Shown piece after piece: positions 32,061 through 40,982 of a stretch of DNA of 47,068 nt. Numbering within the stretch: position 1 is the first letter of the stretch; each line of letters starts with the position of its first letter. The notes under the pieces are model-generated. The model searched no databases. It was not told where the DNA came from and saw nothing but the letters and a program-made list of their open reading frames with translations. The translations under genes and the position numbers were made by a program. The DNA is from Endozoicomonas arenosclerae (GTDB taxonomy: Bacteria; Pseudomonadota; Gammaproteobacteria; Pseudomonadales; Endozoicomonadaceae): assembly GCF_001562015.1 (NCBI RefSeq), contig NZ_LASA01000136.1, positions 1 through 47,068 of the forward strand, read 5' to 3'.

Positions 32061-32621
32061 TCAGGCTTTTCGCTTGATCAGAACCAGTACGGAACCTGTG
32101 CCGCCTTCCGAAGGTGGTGCCGAACAAAAAGCCAGTACTTCGGGCAATTGCCGCAGCCAGTGGTTTACATGACTTTTAAGGGTGTTCTGGCGATTGGTGC
32201 TGCGGTGAGATTTCCCATGAATAATCCTTACACAAGACATGCCTTCGTTTCGGCAGAATAATAAAAATTCCGACAACAGATCCCTGGCTTCATCAATCTT
32301 GTAGCCATGGAGGTCCAGTTGATATTGAACAGGCAGCAAACCCTGACGCAGCTGGCGCATACGGGTGTGCTGAATACCCGGTCGGCTGTAATCCAGTTTC
32401 TGTTCCGGATCAATGGGCTCTACCCAGGCCTCTGACAGGGCAGCACCGCCCGGTTTGTCATCCATCTGAGCAGCCCTGCGTCTGGCTTTGAGTGTGCTAT
32501 CCGGAACCTTGGCGGTGGGCTTTTTGAGCTCAGCGGAGCGGTTGGTTTTTTTTAATGGCCGCACGTCCATCATGGCCTCTTTAAACAGGCCTTCCAGATC
32601 GTCTTTGTCGTCTTCGGTCAT
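32061..32621 (-). CDS. smrB: Smr-domain endonuclease SmrB (ribosome rescue factor)
   Basis: The 186-residue protein has a disordered basic N-terminal half and a C-terminal Smr domain with DLHG (103-106), IIHGK (133-137) and GGTGS (173-177). SmrB-type proteins cut mRNA between collided ribosomes. Its divergent position next to prmB and aroC is the same as in E. coli (smrB, prmB, aroC), which supports orthology. It converges with the sensor gene at 32053, 7 bases away. The 206-base gap to prmB holds promoters for both, and I see no special site in it. Confidence 0.92.
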   Translation of the reverse strand: MTEDDKDDLEGLFKEAMMDVRPLKKTNRSAELKKPTAKVPDSTLKARRRAAQMDDKPGGAALSEAWVEPIDPEQKLDYSRPGIQHTRMRQLRQGLLPVQYQLDLHGYKIDEARDLLSEFLLFCRNEGMSCVRIIHGKSHRSTNRQNTLKSHVNHWLRQLPEVLAFCSAPPSEGGTGSVLVLIKRKA

Positions 32622-32827
32622 TCCACTGGACTCATCTCTAAACAGGTCATGCCTGAAATGGGGACATTCTACCCTGTATTGTGGTCTGACAATACTGGTG
32701 ACAGGAGGGCCAGAGGGTCTTTCGGTGAAAAAGTGGACGAAAAAATGGTTCTTTGCCTGTGGTTGAATATGCTACCTTATGGCGGTTTTGCAGGGGAGAT
32801 CCCGATTGTGCTCCCTGAGGAGAAAGT

Positions 32828-33808
32828 GTGACTGAAATCAGTGGGATGCCTTCAGGCAAGCACCATAGCGAAGTTAAGCCTTATGATGGCCTGGTCAGTA
32901 TTCGGGATTTTATCCGGTGGGCGGCCTCCAGGTTTAACGAAGCCGGGCTGTTCTTCGGGCATGGCAGTGATAATGCCCTGGACGAGGCTTTTCATCTGGT
33001 GTTCCAGGTGCTGCAGTTGCCCTGGGAGTTGCCGGAATCTTACATGAACTGCCGACTTTCCCTGAATGAACAGGAGAAAGTGGCGGAGTTGATCGAGCGC
33101 CGTATTACTGAGCGCAAGCCGCTGGCTTACCTGGTTAACCAGGCCTGGTTCTGTGGCCAGCCTTATTATGTTGATGAACGGGTTTTAGTGCCTCGTTCGC
33201 CGATTGCTGAGCTTATCCAGCAACAGTTCCAGCCCTGGCTGGGTGATGTTCGGGTCGAAAGAGTGATGGATCTTTGCACCGGCTCTGGCTGTATTGGTAT
33301 TGCTGCGGCTAATGAATTTCCAGAAGCCACGGTTGATCTGCTGGATATTTCCGAAGATGCTTTGGAAGTGGCCGGTATTAATATTGACAGTCAGGAACTA
33401 TGGGGGCGGGTTCAGGCTATTCGCTCTGATCTGTTTGAAGCCATTGATCATGCACCTGAAAAACCAAAATACCAGCTTATGATCAGCAATCCTCCTTATG
33501 TGGATGCTGAAGACATGGCTGATTTCCCGGATGAGTTTGGGCACGAGCCTGAGTTGGGACTGGCGGCCGGAGAAGATGGCCTGGATATGGCCCGTGTTAT
33601 TCTGGCTCGTGCTGCAGATTTTCTGGATGAGCAGGGGTTGCTGGTGCTGGAAGTGGGCAACAGCCACTGGGCGCTGAGAGATGAGTACCCGGATGTGCCT
33701 TTCATCTGGCCAGAGTTTGAATCAGGCGGTCATGGTATTCTGGTACTGGATGCCGAGAACTGTCGTCAGTATCAGTCTCTTTTTAAAAGTCGGCTTAAGC
33801 TGCAATGA
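32828..33808 (+). CDS. prmB: Ribosomal protein L3 glutamine N5-methyltransferase PrmB
   Basis: PrmB uses S-adenosylmethionine to methylate the glutamine of ribosomal protein L3 that is important for 50S assembly. The 326 residues have the HemK/PrmA layout: an N-terminal helical domain up to about 115, the motif VLVPRSPIAELI, the SAM-binding DLCTGSGCIGIA (148-159), and the substrate-glutamine motif NPPY (221-224). It starts with GTG, with GAGGAG about six bases upstream. It precedes aroC by 98 bases on the same strand. Confidence 0.95.
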   Translation: MTEISGMPSGKHHSEVKPYDGLVSIRDFIRWAASRFNEAGLFFGHGSDNALDEAFHLVFQVLQLPWELPESYMNCRLSLNEQEKVAELIERRITERKPLAYLVNQAWFCGQPYYVDERVLVPRSPIAELIQQQFQPWLGDVRVERVMDLCTGSGCIGIAAANEFPEATVDLLDISEDALEVAGINIDSQELWGRVQAIRSDLFEAIDHAPEKPKYQLMISNPPYVDAEDMADFPDEFGHEPELGLAAGEDGLDMARVILARAADFLDEQGLLVLEVGNSHWALRDEYPDVPFIWPEFESGGHGILVLDAENCRQYQSLFKSRLKLQ

Positions 33809-33906
33809 ATGACAGAAGCCTTTCATTATAGGGAAGGCTTCACAGTGAAGAATTGATCCCTGGCGGGAGCAACGACGGATGCCCGTCAGAGGAGGGGGAA
33901 GTCAAA

Positions 33907-35001
33907 ATGGCAGGAAACAGCATAGGCCAATTGTTCAAGGTCACTACCTTTGGTGAGTCCCATGGTATTGCCCTCGGATGTATTGTGGATGGTTGCCCTC
34001 CGGGAATTCCATTGACAGAAGCGGATCTTCAGAAAGATCTGGATCTGCGTAAGCCCGGGACATCCAAATACACGACACAGCGTCGTGAACCGGATCAGGT
34101 GAAAATCCTTTCAGGGGTTTTTGAAGGTAAAACCACAGGCACTCCCATTGGTCTTCTGATCGAGAATGTGGATCAGCGCTCCAAGGATTATTCCAATATT
34201 ATGGATCGTTTCCGTCCAGGCCATGCTGATTACACTTACGCCCATAAATACGGCTTCCGTGACTATCGAGGTGGTGGTCGTTCCTCTGCCCGTGAAACAG
34301 CCATGCGTGTGGCTGCAGGCGCTATTGCCCGTAAGTATCTGGAAAGCCAGGGGATTGAGATCAAAGGTTACCTCTCCCAGCTTGGAACCATCAGCATTGA
34401 TAAAATAGATTGGAGCGAAGTTCGCAATAATCCTTTCTTCTGCCCTGATGCCGATAAAGTGCCCGCTATGGAACAACTGATCGACGACTTGCGTCGTGAT
34501 GGTAATTCAACCGGTGCCAAGGTGACCGTGATGGCTACGGGTGTTATGCCAGGACTGGGTGAGCCTGTATTTGACCGTCTGGATGCAGATCTGGCTCACT
34601 CTTTAATGAGCATTAATGCTGTAAAAGGCATTGAAATCGGTGACGGCTTTGAGTCTGTGTCTCAGAAAGGAACAGAGCATCGCGATGAATTGACACCGGA
34701 AGGCTTTTTGTCCAATTCAGCGGGTGGTGTGCTCGGTGGTATTAGCTCCGGGCAGGACATTGTGGCGCACATTGCTTTGAAACCCACCTCAAGTATGACC
34801 TCGCCGGGCAAGAGCATCAACATGGACGGTGAGCCTGTAGAGGTAGTGACCAAAGGTCGCCACGATCCCTGTGTAGGCATCCGTGCAGTACCTATAGCAG
34901 AAGCGATGATGGCGATAACCCTGATGGATCACTTGCTGCGCCACCGTGGGCAGAATGCGGATGTTGTCAGCCCTGCTCCGATTATTCCAGCTCAAGCATA
35001 A
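33907..35001 (+). CDS. aroC: Chorismate synthase
   Basis: AroC converts 5-enolpyruvylshikimate-3-phosphate to chorismate using reduced FMN, the last common step of aromatic amino acid synthesis. The 364 residues begin [21 protein letters not shown] chose ATG 33907 because GAGGAGGGGGAAG lies just before it and because the N-terminus matches E. coli AroC, whereas 33853 adds 18 residues without support. The signatures [25 protein letters not shown] and the C-terminal [17 protein letters not shown] are all present. It follows prmB in the usual gammaproteobacterial order. Confidence 0.97.
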   Translation: MAGNSIGQLFKVTTFGESHGIALGCIVDGCPPGIPLTEADLQKDLDLRKPGTSKYTTQRREPDQVKILSGVFEGKTTGTPIGLLIENVDQRSKDYSNIMDRFRPGHADYTYAHKYGFRDYRGGGRSSARETAMRVAAGAIARKYLESQGIEIKGYLSQLGTISIDKIDWSEVRNNPFFCPDADKVPAMEQLIDDLRRDGNSTGAKVTVMATGVMPGLGEPVFDRLDADLAHSLMSINAVKGIEIGDGFESVSQKGTEHRDELTPEGFLSNSAGGVLGGISSGQDIVAHIALKPTSSMTSPGKSINMDGEPVEVVTKGRHDPCVGIRAVPIAEAMMAITLMDHLLRHRGQNADVVSPAPIIPAQA

Positions 35002-35020
35002 TTATTATGTTCCCGGCCCA

Positions 35021-35941
35021 TTACTTGGGCTCGGGGGCTCTGGAGTCTCTTTGTCTTCTTCTCTCATCGAGGAAGTAGGCATGGATGGTCACTGAGTCAC
35101 CTGAGTCAGGATCAAAGTCAACAATGCTCTCGGCTACAAAATCTTCCGGGTTGTTAAAGTGTTGTACGCCTTCCAGATCCTCTATATCTGCAAATGAGAA
35201 AATCTGACCCTGACTGTCCACTTCAATCAGGTAGTACTGTTCCATATTTTCTCCATCAATACCAAAGCTGTAGATTAATAGCAGTTTCTGGCTACAGACT
35301 CTTAATAGTTCTTTGACAAACTCAATGACATCCTGTCCCTGATTCGGGTTGATAGTACTGACCGTATAACCACTCCGTCGCATCGTTTGATCAGTATTGT
35401 CGAGGTTAGGGCATTCATTCGGATCACCATTCGTTGACCATATCTGCATACCAGTAATCCATTCGGGCGCTGTCACCTGAGTATTTTCTGGCTGAGGGGT
35501 AGTGTCTACTACTTCTGGTACAGGGTATATTTCAGGATGAGCTTGCTGGTATTCCAGCTCTGAGAGCACACGGTTGATATCAATGCCGATATCATTCCAG
35601 TTTTGCTTTTTAATGAGTTTGACTCTCAGTTTTTCCAGTTCTGATTCCCAGTTGCGCAGCGGAATAGGCAGCAGGGCATTGCTCACCTGGCTAAGTATGC
35701 CATCAAATATCTGTCCCCAGGTTCTCCGATAATCTCTTTGGACCCGTCTGCGGATATTTTCACGGGACTCTTCTTCTTCAGGATCATCACTGCCAAGAAT
35801 ACATTGCTGGTTCTCGCAGTCTCCTGGGGCCGGAGAGGTTTCACATTGGCATACAGGGCAATAGCCAGCAGAGCTGTCCAGCGGAATGATCAGCAAAAGC
35901 AAAACGATGACTGTCCATAGAGGTCTGGAGGAATACTGCAT
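35021..35941 (-). CDS. Secreted protein of unknown function with Cys-rich N-terminus, 306 aa
   Basis: I do not recognise the family. ATG 35941 is preferred (AAGG nine bases upstream) and gives MQYSSRPLWTVIVLLLLIIP, then LDSSAG, a signal peptide. The mature N-terminus has a cluster of cysteines, GYCPVCQCETSPAPGDCE and NQQC, followed by an acidic/basic charged stretch (DDPEEEESRENIRRRVQRDY). The C-terminal half looks globular, with GMQIWSTNGDPNECPN, LLRVCSQKLLLIYSFGIDG and YYLIEVDSQGQIFSFADI. A TTG at 35974 would extend it by eleven residues. It lies alone between aroC and the Rieske/P450 cluster, converging with aroC. Confidence 0.6.
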   Translation of the reverse strand: MQYSSRPLWTVIVLLLLIIPLDSSAGYCPVCQCETSPAPGDCENQQCILGSDDPEEEESRENIRRRVQRDYRRTWGQIFDGILSQVSNALLPIPLRNWESELEKLRVKLIKKQNWNDIGIDINRVLSELEYQQAHPEIYPVPEVVDTTPQPENTQVTAPEWITGMQIWSTNGDPNECPNLDNTDQTMRRSGYTVSTINPNQGQDVIEFVKELLRVCSQKLLLIYSFGIDGENMEQYYLIEVDSQGQIFSFADIEDLEGVQHFNNPEDFVAESIVDFDPDSGDSVTIHAYFLDERRRQRDSRAPEPK

Positions 35942-36061
35942 TTCCATAGGCCTTGTTGTTATTACAGACCTCAAAAAATAGCAGTATATGAAGTGGTTAG
36001 GAGTTTTGATTTGTTTTCTGAGGTAAAGAGCCTGCCATTAATAGCAGGCTCATGAGATGGA

Positions 36062-36847
36062 TTACTCCTTATAAAGTGTTTTCTTGGGTCCGCCACTTTC
36101 ACCGGGCCATCTTGAACCACCAATGGTGTCGGCATAAGGGAAGAAGGCTTCGGCATCCAGTTTTCCTGCCAGGGTAATCCGACGATCCAGGAAAACAGGT
36201 GTCCATAAGTGGGCTTTTGGTTTGCTCTTCACAGGTAACAGGGTGGCAATAGGATCCCAGGGGCTTTCATTGAGTTTGAGTTCACACTCCAGCTCTTCGA
36301 TATGAGCTGTGCCGTACTTGCTGTATACACGCACGACATGGGGGGGGTAATCAAACTCTGTGCTCATGACATCTACAGAGCGGGAGTACTTCAGCCACCA
36401 TTCATTGGTTTCATGCTCAGGTGGGATTTCACCGGTGCCAGTGACTTTGCCGGAAAACTCCAGAAAGGTGTAACCCTGATGGGTTAATTTGGCAGTCACC
36501 TGATCCATCATTCGGAAATATTGGGTAGTAGCCGGAAACTTCGGCTGACCCCAGCGCTCCTGACTGCCAAATACCGCAGCTTCCTGGTCGATACCGATGG
36601 CCAGAGTAAACTCTCCGGTAATACCATCATGATCCGCATCCACACTGATGACATAACCGTATTCCGGTTCGTTCAGAACCGGGAAGTTATAGACAGTGAT
36701 ATTCACCGTTGGGTTTTTTCCGGGAGTGATTCCAGGCGGCAACAGTTTCTCGATGCAGGCCGGGTCCGTGTCGTATTTTATTTTCAGCAGGGGCCAGTTG
36801 ATGATTTCCCCTGGATTGGTCTGAGGGACTTGTTGTTCTGAGCTCAT
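36062..36847 (-). CDS. Acetoacetate decarboxylase family protein
   Basis: The 261-residue cytoplasmic protein has the ADC-family beta-barrel pattern. The block FGSQERWGQPKFPATTQYF contains K103, which aligns with the Schiff-base lysine of acetoacetate decarboxylase (consensus G.PK), so a decarboxylation, aldol or retro-aldol reaction through an imine is possible. ADC-family enzymes outside acetone formation act on larger keto acids or condense small aldehydes. It lies 39 bases after the Rieske oxygenase gene on the same strand and is the last gene of that transcript. The context suggests a tailoring or ring-cleavage step rather than solvent formation. Confidence 0.85.
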   Translation of the reverse strand: MSSEQQVPQTNPGEIINWPLLKIKYDTDPACIEKLLPPGITPGKNPTVNITVYNFPVLNEPEYGYVISVDADHDGITGEFTLAIGIDQEAAVFGSQERWGQPKFPATTQYFRMMDQVTAKLTHQGYTFLEFSGKVTGTGEIPPEHETNEWWLKYSRSVDVMSTEFDYPPHVVRVYSKYGTAHIEELECELKLNESPWDPIATLLPVKSKPKAHLWTPVFLDRRITLAGKLDAEAFFPYADTIGGSRWPGESGGPKKTLYKE

Positions 36848-36886
36848 TGTCTTTCCTTCTGTTTTTCTTTTTATGGATGGTTAGAA

Positions 36887-37924
36887 CTACTGGCTGACGA
36901 TCAAACGTTCTTTCTCGGCGTACTCAGTTTCCTGAATGCTGGTGGTTTCCGGTTTGACATAGAATTGCTCAAACCATTTACGGTACTGGCCTATAGGACC
37001 ATCACCTTCACAGAGGATCGGTTGTTCCTTGTAGATTTTGTGCTCCCAGATAGGGATGTCCTGGTTCACCTGATGAACAATTTCATCACGGACGCCATGG
37101 GCATAAAGGACATTCATAGCGGTCTGAGCTTTTGGCAAGGAGAAGACAAAACGCATGTGAATGCTCTGGTCATCAATGGGGGTGATAGTGCCCATCATGA
37201 CGATTTCAAACATCCGGGTGAATCGCTGGCCGGTCTGGCCAGGACCGTTATTGAACGAGTAGAGGTGGGCAGGCTCGAGGTTTTCACCGGAACGATCGAC
37301 AACACCGTTCTCGTCCATCACATTGGTTTCGTTATCCATGATGGTTATGCGCTTGTGGTCTTCATAAGTGACCTTGCCATCAGGCAGGAAAGGGGAGTCA
37401 TGAACAGTGACAAAGTGAGCCAGGTCTGCGGCGTTTTCTCCGGTTTCCTGAACAATGGAGTTGATTTTCCATTCGTAAACGTCGATGTCCGTCCAGTCCG
37501 GGTGGCCAAACTCTTCCATTACTTCGAGTTCAAACAGAGGCTCGGCTTCCTCCGGGTGATACCAGGCCCATATCATCTCGTTCTTTTCCTGAACGGGGTA
37601 GCTTCGAATGCAGGGCTTCCCCTTCACTTTTGGCGGGATACGCTTTGAATAAGGGATGTCCTGCAGCATGCCGGTTCCGTCGAATTCCCACGCATGAAAG
37701 GGACAGCTGACCGATTCTCCTTTAACAATGCCGCCGTGTCCCAGGTGTGCACCCAGATGTGGACAGTAGGCATCCAGTACTTTGGCTTCACCGGATTCGG
37801 TTCTGAACAGCACCAGGTCTTCACCAAAATATTTCAGAGGTTTGACGTCGCCGGCTTCCAGGTTTTTGGAAAGTTCAACGCAATACCAGCCATAGGGTAT
37901 GGGTTTGTTGTATCGCTTGCTCAT
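36887..37924 (-). CDS. Rieske non-haem iron oxygenase (KshA / DAF36-Neverland-like)
   Basis: This is a 345-residue oxygenase subunit. The Rieske centre is C54-P-H56 with 17 residues to C74-PF-H77 (YCPHLGAH and SCPFHAW). The mononuclear iron ligands are D166-LA-H169-FVTV-H174 and probably D288 in NQDIPIWEHK. This pattern and the YGWYCVELSKNLEAGDVKPL start are shared by 3-ketosteroid 9-alpha-hydroxylases and cholesterol 7-desaturases, so a sterol, steroid or other polycyclic terpenoid substrate is likely but not proven. No dedicated reductase or ferredoxin gene lies beside it. It is cotranscribed with the ADC-like gene. Confidence 0.9.
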   Translation of the reverse strand: MSKRYNKPIPYGWYCVELSKNLEAGDVKPLKYFGEDLVLFRTESGEAKVLDAYCPHLGAHLGHGGIVKGESVSCPFHAWEFDGTGMLQDIPYSKRIPPKVKGKPCIRSYPVQEKNEMIWAWYHPEEAEPLFELEVMEEFGHPDWTDIDVYEWKINSIVQETGENAADLAHFVTVHDSPFLPDGKVTYEDHKRITIMDNETNVMDENGVVDRSGENLEPAHLYSFNNGPGQTGQRFTRMFEIVMMGTITPIDDQSIHMRFVFSLPKAQTAMNVLYAHGVRDEIVHQVNQDIPIWEHKIYKEQPILCEGDGPIGQYRKWFEQFYVKPETTSIQETEYAEKERLIVSQ

Positions 37925-37947
37925 CTCATGTCCTTTCTATCTTGAAA

Positions 37948-38008
37948 GATTTTTCATCAACTTTTTAATTTGTTCATGACTGCTTAATATCAGGTGTGAT
38001 GAAAAATC
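37948..38008. promoter_or_regulatory. Perfect 12-bp inverted repeat in the Rieske gene leader
   Basis: GATTTTTCATCA (37948-37959) and TGATGAAAAATC (37997-38008) are separated by 37 bases, 24 bases upstream of the Rieske start and downstream of the P450 gene. It could be an mRNA hairpin or paired regulator half-sites. Confidence 0.4.
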
Positions 38009-38077
38009 GTTTCAGCCGATCAAGGCTGTTTATTCTTATTGTCCACTGATGGCCTATAAAGCTCAGATGGCTATTCG

Positions 38078-39403
38078 TCAGGATTTTTTGATGTTGGTTT
38101 TGATCATCAACTTTTTAAAGGCCACAGAGTTGTGATCTGTTTCGTCTTTTTCGGGCTCGTAAGCCAGCTCTGCGTCAGGGAATCGTTTGAATAATTCAGA
38201 CATGGTCAGGTAAAGCTGTCTGCGCGCCAGGGCTGCTCCAATGCAGAATCGAGGGCCGTAACCAAAAAGGACATCCGGATCAAACTTGCGGTGGATATCA
38301 AACTTTTCAGGTTCATCGAAGTACTCAGGGTCGTAATCTTTCAGGTGCGGCATCATCAGAATCATTTGACCTTTTCTAACCTGCTGACCCAGAACGTCCA
38401 TATCTTCCTGTGCGTAACGGGCAAATCCCATTTTGGAGTTTTGTGCCCAGCGCATGATTTCAGTAAAGGCTTTACCAAACGATTCCGGAGATTCCAGTGC
38501 TTCAAAAGCCTGGTCTTTATGCTTCATGAGTGCATAGACGCTCCATTGCTGGGCAACAAGGGTTGTGTCAGCACCCGCTCCAATAAGTGCCAGTATCAAA
38601 GTGATGATGTCCCATTCCTGAAAATCAGGGTTTTCTTTTTCTACCTGAATCAGGGCGCTGAGGAAGTCATCCTGCTGGGGGGATTCCCGACGCTCGGCAA
38701 TGACCTGTTTGATAATGTCTATGGCGCGGTTACTGTCTTCACGGGCCTTTTCACGGCGCTCTTCAGAGATGGTCGCATTCCATGCTTCAGTGAAGGTTGA
38801 AACCACTGGTTTGAAGTCTTCCCAGTATTTTTCAGGGATGCCCACCATCCGGGTGATGGAAATAAAGGGAATGTGATTGGAAATGCTCTCCATATAGTCA
38901 AAGGTTTCTGGTTCACCCAGATCATCAAAGAGTTTGACGACATCCGGTTCAATTCTTTTCTCAATCGCATCAACGACATTTCTGGAGAAGGCTGGTGAAG
39001 AAACTTTCCGGATCAGGCGATGATGATCTTTGTCAGCCACCAGACTATGGCCGATCATGGCCCGCTCGAAATTGGTCCATTCACTCTCTGGCGGACGTTG
39101 TGGGGCAAACTCCCAGTCGTAGAAATCGGAAGAAAGGTATTCAGTACGCCAGCAGTCAAGAATGTCGGGGATCTGGGTCATGATCCAGGATTGCCAGGGG
39201 GGGTACCAGACCAGTCGACCTCTTTTTTTCAGCTCCATGCATTGTGGAATCGGGTTATCACAATACTCCTTGGAGTGAGGATTGAATACTTCCTCAATGG
39301 GTGGAAGGGCTTCTTTTGGTGCGTCTGATGATATTTTGCGGATATCTACACTGACTGTTTCAACCGCGTCTTCTACCAGCTCCATACTCGTTCTCCGCAT
39401 CAT
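38078..39403 (-). CDS. Cytochrome P450 monooxygenase
   Basis: This 441-residue soluble bacterial P450 has no membrane anchor. Conserved elements are the C-helix KDHHRLIRKVSSPAFSR (125-141), the I-helix LIGAGADTT (273-281) with acid-alcohol pair D279-T280, the ExxR pair E315-R318 in EIMRW, and the haem-ligand loop FGYGPRFCIG (380-389) with C387. These indicate an active enzyme. Substrate is unknown; the neighbours (Rieske oxygenase, SDR, ADC-like) suggest oxidation of a sterol or terpenoid. No ferredoxin gene is nearby. It is divergent from the SDR gene, with a palindromic operator candidate between them. Confidence 0.95.
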   Translation of the reverse strand: MMRRTSMELVEDAVETVSVDIRKISSDAPKEALPPIEEVFNPHSKEYCDNPIPQCMELKKRGRLVWYPPWQSWIMTQIPDILDCWRTEYLSSDFYDWEFAPQRPPESEWTNFERAMIGHSLVADKDHHRLIRKVSSPAFSRNVVDAIEKRIEPDVVKLFDDLGEPETFDYMESISNHIPFISITRMVGIPEKYWEDFKPVVSTFTEAWNATISEERREKAREDSNRAIDIIKQVIAERRESPQQDDFLSALIQVEKENPDFQEWDIITLILALIGAGADTTLVAQQWSVYALMKHKDQAFEALESPESFGKAFTEIMRWAQNSKMGFARYAQEDMDVLGQQVRKGQMILMMPHLKDYDPEYFDEPEKFDIHRKFDPDVLFGYGPRFCIGAALARRQLYLTMSELFKRFPDAELAYEPEKDETDHNSVAFKKLMIKTNIKKS

Positions 39404-39475
39404 TATTGTTGTTATCGAGTGCAGATTTTTTCCACTGCATCAGGGGCTAAAAATCTGTTTTGCAGATGGCTTGAT

Positions 39476-39508
39476 GTAACCATTGTGAAAATTTATACAA
39501 TGGTGTAA
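39476..39508. promoter_or_regulatory. Candidate operator between the divergent P450 and SDR genes
   Basis: ACCATTGT (39479-39486) and ACAATGGT (39497-39504) form a perfect 8-bp inverted repeat with a 10-base A/T-rich spacer, extended by GTA/GTAAC on the outside. A symmetric site of this size suits a TetR-type dimer. The nearby TetR gene at 40983 is the obvious candidate, but binding is inferred. Confidence 0.55.
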
Positions 39509-39650
39509 CTTTTTAATCAAGTATCTAGTTGGTCTTCTGTCACCTTGTTTGAAGGCAACGGATGCTTCTGGAATCCATGGCCTCTCAAGAGCCTGACTCG
39601 AAATAGGCTCCTGTAGTGGCTTTTAGGTAGAGCTGCGGAGAATAAGAAAA

Positions 39651-40529
39651 ATGAAAGACTTCAAAGGCAAAGTCGCTGTAGTGACCGGTGGTGCCAGTGG
39701 TGTAGGGCGGGCTTTGGCTACCCTGTTGGCAAAAGAAGGTGCGAAGGTTGTGGTTTCAGACATTGAAACCACAGCGCTGGATAATGTTATTACAGATTTG
39801 AAGGCGTCTGGTTACGAATGTTATGGCCAGAAAGCGGATGTCACCGATGGCGACTCCATGAAAGCATTAGCCGATGCAACACTGGAACAATACGGTGCCA
39901 TTCATCTTGTTTTTGCCAATGCCGGTGTGGGCACGGGTGAGGGCGGAATGATGTGGGATTACGACGTGAATGACTGGGAGTGGGGCTTCCGTGTGAATAC
40001 CTGGGGGGTTATTCATACGATCAATGCCTTTATGCCCAGGCTGGTTGAGCAGAATCAGGAAGCTCACTTTGTTGTTACGGGTTCAGGCAATGGTGCCTTC
40101 TTAATGATGCCTAACACGCCTATTTACACAGCAACGAAAGCAGCTGTTCAGGCCATTACTGAAAACCTGTACTTCCAGTGTCTGATGTCTCAGTCACCGG
40201 TCAAGGTCAGTGCCTTGTTCCCCGGGCCTCATGTAGTGAATAGTGGTATTTTTAATTCAGAGCGTAATCGCCCTGAAGATCTGCCTATAGACCCTGATAA
40301 GCCAGACTCAGGGATTACTTCGGTTGATGATATGAAAGCGATGATGGCGGAGTATGGCAGAACGCTGGAAACAACTGAGCCGGCAGAAGTGGCAGAATTC
40401 GCCCTGAAAGAGCTGAGAGAAGACAAGTTCTGGATAGCGCCTACCAGTGAAAAATCAAAAGCTGCATTCCGACAGAGGACAGAGTGGATTTTGAACGCCG
40501 AGAATCCAACACCGCCTGACGTTCTTTGA
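39651..40529 (+). CDS. Short-chain dehydrogenase/reductase (SDR family)
   Basis: This 292-residue NAD(P)-dependent oxidoreductase has the Rossmann motif TGGASGVG (12-19), NAG (90-92), a serine region TGSGNGAF (143-150), and catalytic Y159-xxx-K163 in YTATK. D37 after the second strand suggests preference for NAD(H). The C-terminal 80 residues after LFPGPHVVNSGIF are longer than the minimal SDR core. Related proteins oxidise or reduce alcohol/keto groups of steroids and other ring compounds. It diverges from the P450 gene and has its own strong terminator, so it forms the right arm of the cluster. A purine-rich tract (AGAATAAGAAA) precedes the ATG. Confidence 0.93.
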   Translation: MKDFKGKVAVVTGGASGVGRALATLLAKEGAKVVVSDIETTALDNVITDLKASGYECYGQKADVTDGDSMKALADATLEQYGAIHLVFANAGVGTGEGGMMWDYDVNDWEWGFRVNTWGVIHTINAFMPRLVEQNQEAHFVVTGSGNGAFLMMPNTPIYTATKAAVQAITENLYFQCLMSQSPVKVSALFPGPHVVNSGIFNSERNRPEDLPIDPDKPDSGITSVDDMKAMMAEYGRTLETTEPAEVAEFALKELREDKFWIAPTSEKSKAAFRQRTEWILNAENPTPPDVL

Positions 40530-40982
40530 GAAATCCGTTGAGAGCTCAAAGAAGGATTTAGTCTTCTGATTCTGGCTGCCACTCAGCGTGGCAGCCTTTC
40601 TTAAGATCCGGATAAAGAAAATATTGCCTGATATTTGTGCACTGAATCGTTTTTTTGTGAACTGATTCCTCAAAACTTATTCAAGACACTCAGGATTTCG
40701 AGACATTCTCTTCCATGAAACCTTCTTGCAGGAAATGATGCTGGAAACCTTGGGATTAACGCTAGAAGATTTATGGTTGACCAGGAATTTGCCAGAAACT
40801 ATTCAGCTGATTCCTGGAGACTAAACGGATTGGACATGGAAATTAGCGGACAGATCGGTACAATCAAGCCAAACTGGCACGATTAGCAGGCTGTTGAGTG
40901 ATTGATTTCAGGTCGCACTGAAAGAAGACATGGCTCTAGAGCTTTCTGATAAGAAGCAGGCAGACATCAAGAGGTTTTATCA
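40530..40982. other. Long intergenic region between the SDR and TetR genes
   Basis: After the terminator at 40574-40602 I see no gene, repeat or clear operator in the remaining 380 bases. Short open frames here lack start signals. A gene remnant is possible but nothing is recognisable. Confidence 0.4.
40574..40602 (+). terminator. Rho-independent terminator of the SDR gene
   Basis: A perfect 9-bp stem, GGCTGCCAC/GTGGCAGCC, with a 5-base loop is followed directly by TTTCTT, 45 bases after the stop codon. Confidence 0.85.

Noticed and set aside
35010-35040. Intrinsic terminator shared by aroC and the convergent secreted-protein gene
   Set aside because: The CCCGGCCCA/TTGGGCTCGGG pairing needs a bulge, overlaps the coding end of the minus-strand gene and has no T-run.
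36965-37648. 227-codon open frame antisense to the Rieske oxygenase gene
   Set aside because: The opposite strand carries all Rieske motifs with correct spacing; this frame shows no domain or ribosome-binding site.
39589-39610. Hairpin GAGCCT/AGGCTC upstream of the SDR gene as an attenuator
   Set aside because: The stem is only 6 bp, has no T-run and lies close to the start codon; chance pairing is likely.
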